A stretch of 17,393 bases of DNA, taken from assembly GCA_946499615.1 (NCBI GenBank), contig CAMMST010000053.1:1-17393 (forward strand). The letters are read 5' to 3'. Shown here one piece after another: positions 6,226-14,397 of the stretch. Made by a program: the position numbers and the translations under genes. Positions within the stretch are counted from its first letter, which is position 1, and each line of letters begins with the position of its first letter. This DNA is from Enterococcus_E cecorum_B (lineage in GTDB: Bacteria; Bacillota; Bacilli; Lactobacillales; Enterococcaceae). Under the pieces are notes generated by a model. The model ran no database searches. It had not been told where the DNA came from and saw nothing but the letters and a program-made list of their open reading frames with translations.

Positions 6226-7716
6226 TTATAACACATGTGGAATTACTGTATACATAGCAATTCCTAAAGTTACTATATTTAAGAACAGTGAACTAAACAA
6301 TAGATAGTTCACAATATTTATTTCATTATTGGAACTATTTACTATATATTTATTTAATGCAGGGCTAATATATATTGGAATTACCAATATCATGAAATAA
6401 TAATATCTTCCTTGAACACCATTTACAAATAAATCACCATATTTGAAAACACGTGAATCTGAAGAAATTGCATAAATTATCAATAATGTAATAATAAATA
6501 ATAAAAAGAATAGAGTAACTGTAAAATAGTTTTTCATTTTAATATCTAAATTAACTGACAGAAAAATAATTGTTACAACAAATATTATTGTAAAGCAAGT
6601 ACTCATAAACCTTGATTCAGCAATAATGTATTGAAGGGGATTTGAAATACTATTCATTGAAATAAACAAAAAATCAATTAATGTTCTAATGATAGGAAAT
6701 GGGTGTTTAATAAAATACACAAGACCTTGGGTACCTCCAATATTTGCTGAAGTATGAGATATGTGAACTAAAATTAAGTAGCCAAATGATAGCAGTAGTT
6801 CGAAAATAAATGCAACTCCTGCATATATCCTACAACTCGCATGTTTATATGATTCAGAAGGAAGAATTACAATCAGTAAACCTAGCAAAATAAATGGTAT
6901 TTTCGTAAATGCGAATAAAAAGCACATTAATGTAAATATACATATCTCCTTAATCCCCACAGATTTGCTTTCATTATAAAAGTTTAGTATTAATGAAATA
7001 ATTAGTAAGGAAAGCCCGAAATATAGGGAGTCATATTGATAACTAGCACAAATATAAGTTGCAAAAGGTAATGTAGAAATGAAAAAAAGTACTTTTTTAT
7101 AGTTTCGTGAAATTTTTATTGCCAGTGCAGCTAAAATAGCATAAAACAAACAATTAAATATTCTGCCTAAAAAATACGATATATATATTTTTTTTGAAAT
7201 TATAGCCCCCAATTTCCAACCTATTGCTGAAGGTAAAAATGACAAATTATTAATTCCAACTATTTTTCCTGATATATTTGATTTTTGATGCTCAATAGTA
7301 TAAAAATTCTCTTCACCTTTATATTCGTTCGGGTGTCTTAATATATCAAAACTGACATTTACTTTATCGAAATCAGGGTAAGCTTCATTTTGATTAATAA
7401 AAATACCACTATCAGAAAGCTTAATTGTGCTCAAAAAGTGACTTTCTTCATCCAAACCAAATTGTACAGGTTTAATTAAAGAAAAAATTATTCCAAATAA
7501 AAAAATAGTAATAAATGCAATATAAGATAGCTTATCCATTTTTTTATATTCAATAGTATATAGGATAAAAAACAATATTAAAAAAATACATATTACTAAA
7601 TATTTTCGAAAATCTGGAATCTGCAGAGGTAAAAAACTTACAAAAAATTGTGAAATTAATATAGTGAAAATTGAAAAAACAAAATATGCAATTGATTTAT
7701 TAAATTTAAAACTCAT
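6226..7716 (-). CDS. DUF2142-type multi-pass protein, candidate GT-C side-chain glycosyltransferase (GacL-like role)
   Basis: Encodes 496 residues with about 11-12 membrane segments and one large external loop after the second cluster (about 90-165). Features of the DUF2142 family are visible: an acidic LDEESHF at residues 88-94 at the start of the first big loop, a conserved YQYDSLYF at about 226-233, and a GVQGRYYYF near 433-441 before the last helices. The Asp-Glu in the first external loop is where GT-C enzymes keep their catalytic acid residues, so a polyprenyl-phosphate-sugar-dependent transferase acting outside the membrane is likely. The neighbouring GT2, DUF2304 and flippase genes would supply the lipid-linked donor, parallel to GacL. 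The ATG at 7714-7716 has only a weak GTGAG site. The gene is much more AT-rich than its upstream neighbours, suggesting a transferred variable module. Enzyme activity is inferred. Confidence 0.8.
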   Translation of the reverse strand: MSFKFNKSIAYFVFSIFTILISQFFVSFLPLQIPDFRKYLVICIFLILFFILYTIEYKKMDKLSYIAFITIFLFGIIFSLIKPVQFGLDEESHFLSTIKLSDSGIFINQNEAYPDFDKVNVSFDILRHPNEYKGEENFYTIEHQKSNISGKIVGINNLSFLPSAIGWKLGAIISKKIYISYFLGRIFNCLFYAILAALAIKISRNYKKVLFFISTLPFATYICASYQYDSLYFGLSLLIISLILNFYNESKSVGIKEICIFTLMCFLFAFTKIPFILLGLLIVILPSESYKHASCRIYAGVAFIFELLLSFGYLILVHISHTSANIGGTQGLVYFIKHPFPIIRTLIDFLFISMNSISNPLQYIIAESRFMSTCFTIIFVVTIIFLSVNLDIKMKNYFTVTLFFLLFIITLLIIYAISSDSRVFKYGDLFVNGVQGRYYYFMILVIPIYISPALNKYIVNSSNNEINIVNYLLFSSLFLNIVTLGIAMYTVIPHVL

Positions 7717-7758
7717 TATATACTCACTTTCTCTTTCAAATTGTACAACTTTTCCTGT

Positions 7759-9906
7759 TTATTCTTTTATTCTAATCCCAAAATGTCCACCCACGCGAGA
7801 TAAATTTGGATTGTAAAATGGATCGTTTTCTATATATTTCGCCCATCGACTCTCCATAAATTTTGTTTCATTATTAAATCTTTCTTGTTTTTCAGGTGTA
7901 TTCTCATACCCTCTAGATTGAGACTCATAATGATATAATTCCACACCATGCAACCAAACATTATCATGACCAGCTTCATATTCACGTAAACATAAATCAA
8001 CATCATTGAAAGCAACAGTAAGTTTTTCTTCAAATCCACCTAATTGTTCAAAATCAGCCTTACGAATCATACAACATGCAGCCGTAACTGCAAGATAATT
8101 GACATTAATCTCCAATTTACCAAAATAACCAAAATCACCTTTTGGATATGTATGATGACAATGTCCTGCCGCTCCTCCTAATCCAACAATGACACCCGCA
8201 TGTTGAATAGTTTGATTTGGATAATAAAGTTTTGCTCCCACTATTCCAATTCGTTCAAATTGAGCAAATGAAACCATCTTTGTAATCCAATCGGGAGTTA
8301 TCACCTCTGTATCATTATTCAAGAATAATAAATATTTACCCTTTGCTTTTTGAGCTGCTAAATTATTGATTCTAGAGTAGTTAAACGGAATATCAATCGA
8401 CTCTACTCTGAAGCATTCCCCCAGATGTTCCTTATAATTCGCATACAACTTTTCCATCCGTTCATCAGTACTACCGTTATCTGCCACTATAATTTCATAA
8501 TTTTGATAAGTTGTTTTTTCTACAATCGAATTTAAACAACGTAACATATCATCATAACCATCACGAGTCGGAATAATGATACTTACCAAATCTTCACTTA
8601 AGATAGCATAATCAACATCATAAAGCCCATTGCCTGCAGCATGATGAGCAGTACCCTTAATACCACGCCTAACCAAAGCTTCTTGAACAGCTTTCAAACC
8701 AGCTTCAAACGCGTATCCTTTAGTAGATTGATTTGACGCTGTAGAGGTTGGCAAAATACGCCAATAATAAAGGATTTTAGGAATATGATGAATTCTTCGA
8801 GCCGTTGTTTGTTCTGTAAATCTTAACACTAAATCATAGTCTTGTGAACCTTCAAAACCTGGCCTAAACCCACCTATTTCATTCATAATAGTACGTCGAT
8901 ATACACCTAAATGAGAAATGTAATTGGTACCTAATAATAAATCTGGCGACCAATCTGGCTTAAAGGCTGGATCAAATCGATTGCCTTCAGTATCAATTTT
9001 ATCTTCATCGCTATAAATTAAATCTAACTCTGGATTCTCATTTAAGGCTTTCACCACTTCATAAAATGCGATAGGTGCAAGTTCATCGTCATTATCTAAT
9101 AGTGCCACAAACTCGCCTGTAGCAATTTCTAGAGCCGAATTAGTTGCTCGACTAATATGCCCATTTTCATCACGAAATACAACCTTAATTCTTTCATCAC
9201 TTGCTGCATATTTTTCTAATGTTGACCGAACACTCGAATCCGTCGAACAGTCATCTGCCATACATAATTCCCAATTTGAATAGAACTGATTTTGTACAGA
9301 TTGAATACATTTTTCTAACCACTTCTGTTCAACATTATAAACCGGCATTAAAATGGAAATTTTGGGCTGATACTTAAAATTCTGAATTTCTGCCTGAATT
9401 GCTTCAACATCCCAGTTCTCATTTTGTGAAATCCAAACTTGATAATCTTGTACACTCTTTCCCGGTGATTGATCCATTTTTAATCTTCGTAGAGTAGACA
9501 TTAGACCATTCCTACGAAAATAACCCAAACCACGTTTAATTTTTTTCAATCCTTGGACTATCTTTCCTTCTGTCCCGGGAACAAGTGGAAATTTTTGGTT
9601 CAAATTTACTTCTTTTTTTGTTGTGTGATTATTTCCTTCAAAAACTAATTGGATTACATTACTATGATTATGATTTCCGTCTAATTCAACTTGAAAACCT
9701 GCAGAAACATTAGATGCTAATTTGTGTAAAGCATTGACATCTCCACGATACACATAGGAAATTTGGACAATACCATCAAATCCTTCAACATGAATGGAAG
9801 GGACGGTTTTCGTTTCTTCATCCAAAGCCCAACCGCTAATGACAATGCTATTATTGTTCCCATTGCGTAAAATACTGTCAATGTAAATTGTATATTGATC
9901 TGCCAT
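7759..9906 (-). CDS. Two-domain family 2 glycosyltransferase with N-terminal accessory domain (EpaO-like position)
   Basis: Encodes 715 residues. Residues 1-100 form a non-catalytic beta-rich module with a Gly-Trp (25-26) and a YRGDVN motif (53-58), also present in the neighbouring 1087-residue protein. A basic linker (about 115-145) follows. The first GT-A domain (about 182-410) has PVYN (188-191), ADDCSTD (217-223), the DXD-type DNDDE (271-275), SDEDK (299-303), GSQDYDLVLR (353-362) and YYWR (380-383). The second GT-A domain (about 441-690) has IIPTRDG, ADNGSTD (475-481), NNDTE (530-534) and FNDVDLCLRE (633-642). Both domains therefore keep nucleotide- and metal-binding motifs and look active. 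There are no membrane segments, so it acts in the cytoplasm or at the membrane surface, probably extending a lipid-linked wall polymer with two different linkages. The AGGAG site overlaps the upstream stop codon, and the gap is ten bases. Donor and acceptor are unknown. Confidence 0.9.
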   Translation of the reverse strand: MADQYTIYIDSILRNGNNNSIVISGWALDEETKTVPSIHVEGFDGIVQISYVYRGDVNALHKLASNVSAGFQVELDGNHNHSNVIQLVFEGNNHTTKKEVNLNQKFPLVPGTEGKIVQGLKKIKRGLGYFRRNGLMSTLRRLKMDQSPGKSVQDYQVWISQNENWDVEAIQAEIQNFKYQPKISILMPVYNVEQKWLEKCIQSVQNQFYSNWELCMADDCSTDSSVRSTLEKYAASDERIKVVFRDENGHISRATNSALEIATGEFVALLDNDDELAPIAFYEVVKALNENPELDLIYSDEDKIDTEGNRFDPAFKPDWSPDLLLGTNYISHLGVYRRTIMNEIGGFRPGFEGSQDYDLVLRFTEQTTARRIHHIPKILYYWRILPTSTASNQSTKGYAFEAGLKAVQEALVRRGIKGTAHHAAGNGLYDVDYAILSEDLVSIIIPTRDGYDDMLRCLNSIVEKTTYQNYEIIVADNGSTDERMEKLYANYKEHLGECFRVESIDIPFNYSRINNLAAQKAKGKYLLFLNNDTEVITPDWITKMVSFAQFERIGIVGAKLYYPNQTIQHAGVIVGLGGAAGHCHHTYPKGDFGYFGKLEINVNYLAVTAACCMIRKADFEQLGGFEEKLTVAFNDVDLCLREYEAGHDNVWLHGVELYHYESQSRGYENTPEKQERFNNETKFMESRWAKYIENDPFYNPNLSRVGGHFGIRIKE

Positions 9907-9916
9907 TTTTTCACTC

Positions 9917-12900
9917 CTAACCTAGCTTATTGGGATTTTGATAGTAATCTGCTAAAATTTGTGATTGATGCGTATCGATAAAGTTTTCTTTTGCTTTTCT
10001 TTCGATTTGACGATTGATATTCGTTTGTTCTACTAATGTTGCATACGGTGTAAAGATGACTTTCTTACCCAAATCCTGTACTTTCAAGCTTAAATCAATC
10101 CCCTGAAGCTGATTCGCTAAAGCAAAATCAAAGCCGCCAATTCTTTGATAATCTTCTTTACTAATCATCAAACAATCTTCAGTTGCTGTATAAATTTCCC
10201 GAGGTAAAACTGGGCGGAAGTAATAACCAATTGTTTTATTAGAAACCCCAGCTTGTTCGTATTGGATTTCTTTTGCTTGAGCAGCCACTACTACACCGAT
10301 ATTCATTACGAAATCATCCTGATTCACAATCTTACCAGTCACTAACCCAGCATGTTTTTGTTTCATGAAGTTCATCATTTCTTCTAACCAACGATAATCA
10401 GCCGGTAGTAATCTTGCATCAATGAACACAAAATATTCACCTGTAGCAGCTTCAATCAATTGTTTCACTGAAGTTGCTGATGTTAATGTTAATCGTGGAT
10501 TTTTAAGGTCAGTTACCTTGGCTGGTAAGAGTAATTCACAATTCGAATAATTAGTCTTTTCCAACAACGCCTTCGCCCAGGTCGCATCCACCAATTCCGG
10601 ATTGGTAGGGATAATAGAAATCTTAGCCTTATCACCATGATCAAAATCAATCTTGTAAGCCCCATAGTTTTTCGTCATCGTAACTTTGCCACGTTGATTC
10701 ATTCGTAAAATATGATCTTCTAAGGCTCTTCTACCTGCCACATAAGCATATTCCTTTGTTTGTGGATCAAGTGCCGTAGAAGTCTCAACGGTACGCCAAT
10801 GATATAAAATCTTGGCAATGTGATGGATTTTTTTGGCTTTTTGGGTCGCACGCAAGACAAAATCGTAATCTTGGCTACCATTATATTCTTTTCTTAAGCC
10901 GCCCACTTCACGCAAGACTAGATCATTTTTAACCACAACAAAGTGCGTAATATAATTATGTCCTAGTAACAAAGTCTCATTCCAATTTGGTTTAAAGAAT
11001 GGATCAAAACGTTTGCCACGGGTCGTAATCTTATCTTCATCCGTATAAATAAATTCGATAGCTCGGTCTTCATTCAAAGCTTTGACCACTTCATATAGGG
11101 CATTTGGCGCTAGTTCATCATCATTATCCATGAACCCAATGTAATCTCCAGTACAGATGCCTAAAGCTGAATTGGTGGCTTCGGAAATATGACCATTTTC
11201 ACTACGGAATACAACTTTAATTCTTTCATCTTCCGCCATCATCCCTTCAAGTAGCGGACGAATATAACTTTGTGTTGAAGCATCATCTGCAATACACAAT
11301 TCCCAGTTCGAATAGTATTGATTTTTGAGGGAATCTACACAAGCTCTTAGCCATTTTTCTTCTACGTTGTACACTGGCACCGCAATTGAGATTTTTGGTT
11401 GATAACTAAATGTAGCAATTTCCTGCTTGATTTGATTGATATCATATGACTCATTTTCTTCAATCCAACGATCATAGGCATCTTGATTATTCTTACGTTG
11501 TTTAATGTGCTGAATCGTTCCTTTAATTCCTAAATGGCGCATCATACCAAGTAAATAGCGCACACGTCGATACACAGAAGCATTGGATAAATTATGGCGG
11601 TCAATTAAGATTGGAATCTGTTCCCCATTAATTGTTTGCACATAGAGATGTACATTGCCTTTATTTTCAAAATGTTCTACTTCGATAATAAAACCATATT
11701 TTTTCTTTTCTGGTAGTTTTAAAGCATCATTGACGTCTTTACGATATAAGGGGGTCACTTTATAAAAGCAGCCTTCGTCGTACTGTAATTGATAATTTAG
11801 CGGCTCGTGGTCTACTTTGGAATATCCCCACCCTTTAATAATCGTAGTGTGTAATTCACTGTCTACTTCCACTGATTCGATATTTAGATGAATCAGCTCA
11901 TCGCGTAATTTTTTATGACTGCGATTGGCAAATAATTGATCACGAAACTGTTTGAACTTTCGATGACGTTGCCATGCTTTGGATTCTACCACTTGATTAT
12001 AGCGTAAAGCCATTGATTCATAGCGAGCTTGTACTTGTTTTTCATATTCAGCTCGTTGTTGTTCGATACGCATTTTTTCCAAGCGATGACGTTTAAAATC
12101 ATTCAAAATGACATGTTGAATTTCACTGAATTCTCCGTCAAATAAATATTCCAATTCAATACTCAATGTCTTGTTTGCGACCTCTTTGCCAGAAAAAACA
12201 AAATGATTTTCTGACTCGGTATTTGAAAATAGATAGATACCATCTTTATTCCACATGGCTTTTTGCGTAAAGCGTCGATAAGGTTGGTTATTGATGTAGG
12301 CTTTGAAACTCACAATGCCATCCCCACGTAATGGCTCGACATACACATTTTGCACATCTTCAGCCACTTGTAAGTCATAGCGACGATTTTCACCTGTACG
12401 ATTATTCAGCGTGTAAGTAAGCGGAGTAATGCCTGAAGGTGTCTCAAAATATATATTCACATGTTTCACAAAGCTTGAATTCTCTGGCTGTTTCAAAATT
12501 GGCTGTGTCACTGGTGATTTTTGTAAAGCAAAGAAATACTGATAGACCTCACCAAATAAGCGATTTTTAAAAGCAAATTGAACATCTAAAGGTAAGTCTT
12601 CGTAATGTGAATCAATTTCATTTTGCCCAACTTGTGAATAAGTAAAGTCCTCAATTGCGACATTTAAGCCCACCCGTTGAAATAAATCTAAAAATCCTTT
12701 TTCTGTAAAAAAGCTGTGGTGAGTGGCATCTAATAATCCATACTGATTCCAATTTAGTTGATTATTAAATAAATCAATCAATACCGAATTATGTGCCAGA
12801 TTAGGAAAAGTAATTAATACCTGTCCATCCTCTTTTAAGAAGGACACGACTTGTTTTAATACTTCTTCAGGATTGGTTAAATGTTCTAAAACATCAGCGA

Positions 12901-13180
12901 AAACAACTGCATCATATTTTTGACCTTTAAATTTTTCAACCCAATGATAATCTTCAATATTGCCATAAACACCATCTTTAGCAAAGGTCATGACAAAATC
13001 AAATAACTCTTTATCAAACTCGACAATAGAAACTTCACAATGTAACTCGTCTATTAGATATCTCGTCATTCTCCCATTGCCTGGACCAAATTCCAAGACA
13101 TTGCTGTTAGGTTTAATTTGTTTAACTATTTTTCCTAAACTTGTGTGCTCATCTAAAGAAAGCTCAAAATCGTATTTCAT
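9917..13180 (-). CDS. Methyltransferase / coiled-coil / family 2 glycosyltransferase fusion (EpaN-like position)
   Basis: Encodes 1087 residues with several domains. (1) A class I SAM methyltransferase spans about 15-190, with the glycine-rich EFGPGNGR (30-37), an acidic VEFD and DVLEHL (96-101). (2) A beta-rich region of unknown type spans about 235-355. (3) A charged, coiled-coil-like helix spans about 361-400 and ends in an ESKAWQRHRK motif. (4) The Gly-Trp accessory module shared with the 715-residue enzyme spans about 435-530. (5) A GT2 domain spans about 596-820, with PVYN (602-605), ADDAST, DNDDE (685-689), TDEDK, GSQDYDFVLR (768-777) and HWR. (6) A second GT2-like domain spans about 853-1085 and has lost its key motifs. 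It starts immediately after the ATPase stop, with an AAGGA site inside that gene. A likely role is polymer extension together with chain-end methylation before ABC export; the methyl acceptor is unknown. Confidence 0.88.
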   Translation of the reverse strand: MKYDFELSLDEHTSLGKIVKQIKPNSNVLEFGPGNGRMTRYLIDELHCEVSIVEFDKELFDFVMTFAKDGVYGNIEDYHWVEKFKGQKYDAVVFADVLEHLTNPEEVLKQVVSFLKEDGQVLITFPNLAHNSVLIDLFNNQLNWNQYGLLDATHHSFFTEKGFLDLFQRVGLNVAIEDFTYSQVGQNEIDSHYEDLPLDVQFAFKNRLFGEVYQYFFALQKSPVTQPILKQPENSSFVKHVNIYFETPSGITPLTYTLNNRTGENRRYDLQVAEDVQNVYVEPLRGDGIVSFKAYINNQPYRRFTQKAMWNKDGIYLFSNTESENHFVFSGKEVANKTLSIELEYLFDGEFSEIQHVILNDFKRHRLEKMRIEQQRAEYEKQVQARYESMALRYNQVVESKAWQRHRKFKQFRDQLFANRSHKKLRDELIHLNIESVEVDSELHTTIIKGWGYSKVDHEPLNYQLQYDEGCFYKVTPLYRKDVNDALKLPEKKKYGFIIEVEHFENKGNVHLYVQTINGEQIPILIDRHNLSNASVYRRVRYLLGMMRHLGIKGTIQHIKQRKNNQDAYDRWIEENESYDINQIKQEIATFSYQPKISIAVPVYNVEEKWLRACVDSLKNQYYSNWELCIADDASTQSYIRPLLEGMMAEDERIKVVFRSENGHISEATNSALGICTGDYIGFMDNDDELAPNALYEVVKALNEDRAIEFIYTDEDKITTRGKRFDPFFKPNWNETLLLGHNYITHFVVVKNDLVLREVGGLRKEYNGSQDYDFVLRATQKAKKIHHIAKILYHWRTVETSTALDPQTKEYAYVAGRRALEDHILRMNQRGKVTMTKNYGAYKIDFDHGDKAKISIIPTNPELVDATWAKALLEKTNYSNCELLLPAKVTDLKNPRLTLTSATSVKQLIEAATGEYFVFIDARLLPADYRWLEEMMNFMKQKHAGLVTGKIVNQDDFVMNIGVVVAAQAKEIQYEQAGVSNKTIGYYFRPVLPREIYTATEDCLMISKEDYQRIGGFDFALANQLQGIDLSLKVQDLGKKVIFTPYATLVEQTNINRQIERKAKENFIDTHQSQILADYYQNPNKLG

Positions 13181-14386
13181 CTAAATCGATTCCTTCCATT
13201 CATGATCAAGGACCACAATTCCTTCACCAACATATTTCCCTGTAATAAACATGGTCACGTATTTGGTTTTATATACAAATGGTACGGTGGCATTTTCCTC
13301 AAAGAAGGCCACATCAAAGTAATATTCACCGCTTAGTAAAGACATATTTGGATATTTGATGTAAAAAACATTTTTCCCTTTTTTCCATGGAATAGCCGTT
13401 TTATCTAGCAGTGTATTTAAGCCACAGACATAATGATTTTGCACTGTACGAATGGCTACACCTAATACAGGATTTTTCGGACTTTCATCTTTAACCGTAT
13501 ATTCAACTTTGACATAAACGGTCGAATTTTGTTCCACAATATCTACTGATTCAAGGTTTTCATCCAAAAGTGTTGCTGAATCAACCGTTACGATTTCAGG
13601 TGCACTATGTTCTTCTACTACACTCTTTTCACGATCGACCGTTTTTAATGATTTACGTTTTAAGAAGTTCTCATATTCTTCAGTCACTTCCATTGTTTCG
13701 CCTTCATTTTCAACAACGCCATTTTTCAACCAATATACTCGGTCACAAAAACGACGAACCGCATTTACATCATGAGAAACAAAGAGAATCGTCTTGCCCG
13801 CATTACGAAACTCAGTAAATTTTTCCATACATTTTAACTGAAATTCTAAATCGCCCACTGCTAAGGCTTCATCGACAATTAAGATTTCCGGATCGACATT
13901 GATTGCCACTGCAAAAGCTAAACGGACAAACATCCCACTAGAGTAGGTTTTCACTGGTTGGTATAGATGGTCACCAATATCAGCAAAACTAATGATGTCA
14001 TCTACCATTTCATCCACTTGTTCTTTGGTAAATCCTAGTACCATCCCGTTTAGATAAATATTATCATAACCGGAATATTCAGGATTAAATCCAGAACCTA
14101 ATTCAAGTAACGCAGCAATATTCCCATTTATTTGCATTTCACCACTTGTTGGCGTCAAAACACCCGTAATTATCTTTAACAAAGTTGATTTGCCAGATCC
14201 ATTTTCACCGATGAAGCCAATCATTTCGCCTTTTTTGACATGAATATTCACATCATTTAAGGCATAGAAAGTGTCATGATAAGATCGACGACGAAAATCT
14301 AGCGCCTCTTTTAAGCGGTCAGTCGGCTTGACATACATCGCATAAGTTTTTGTTATATGTTTTAATTCAATTGCATATTCACTCAT
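13181..14386 (-). CDS. Polysaccharide ABC exporter ATPase with Wzt-like C-terminal domain (EpaM/RgpD/TagH type)
   Basis: Encodes 401 residues. The ATPase domain (about 1-240) has Walker A GENGSGKST (60-68), the ABC signature YSSGM (148-152), Walker B ILIVDEAL with Asp172-Glu173, and the switch His205 in LFVSHD. The long insertion before Walker A (MYVKPTDRLKEAL) and NGNIAALLELGSGFNPE are typical of the Wzt/TagH/RgpD polysaccharide-export group. After a variable acidic linker (about 245-265) there is a beta-rich C-terminal domain (about 265-400) like that of Wzt proteins, where it binds the end of the polymer. It should pair with the permease encoded 11 bases upstream and power export of a lipid-linked polysaccharide across the membrane. 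The ATG at 14384-14386 has an AGGAGA site, and the stop TAG abuts the next ATG. The carbohydrate-binding role is inferred from the family. Confidence 0.93.
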   Translation of the reverse strand: MSEYAIELKHITKTYAMYVKPTDRLKEALDFRRRSYHDTFYALNDVNIHVKKGEMIGFIGENGSGKSTLLKIITGVLTPTSGEMQINGNIAALLELGSGFNPEYSGYDNIYLNGMVLGFTKEQVDEMVDDIISFADIGDHLYQPVKTYSSGMFVRLAFAVAINVDPEILIVDEALAVGDLEFQLKCMEKFTEFRNAGKTILFVSHDVNAVRRFCDRVYWLKNGVVENEGETMEVTEEYENFLKRKSLKTVDREKSVVEEHSAPEIVTVDSATLLDENLESVDIVEQNSTVYVKVEYTVKDESPKNPVLGVAIRTVQNHYVCGLNTLLDKTAIPWKKGKNVFYIKYPNMSLLSGEYYFDVAFFEENATVPFVYKTKYVTMFITGKYVGEGIVVLDHEWKESI

Positions 14387-14397
14387 AGAAACTCTCC

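Noticed and set aside
7830..8039. Small minus-strand frame inside the 715-residue glycosyltransferase
   Set aside because: An out-of-frame shadow of the second GT domain, with no ribosome-binding site.
9917..13180. A frameshifted join of two separate genes (methyltransferase and glycosyltransferase)
   Set aside because: One continuous frame with no internal stop covers all domains, linked by a plausible coiled-coil segment; a real fusion is the simpler reading.
13570..13818. Plus-strand frame opposite the ABC ATPase
   Set aside because: Antisense to Walker B and the linker of a certain gene; His-rich, low-quality translation.
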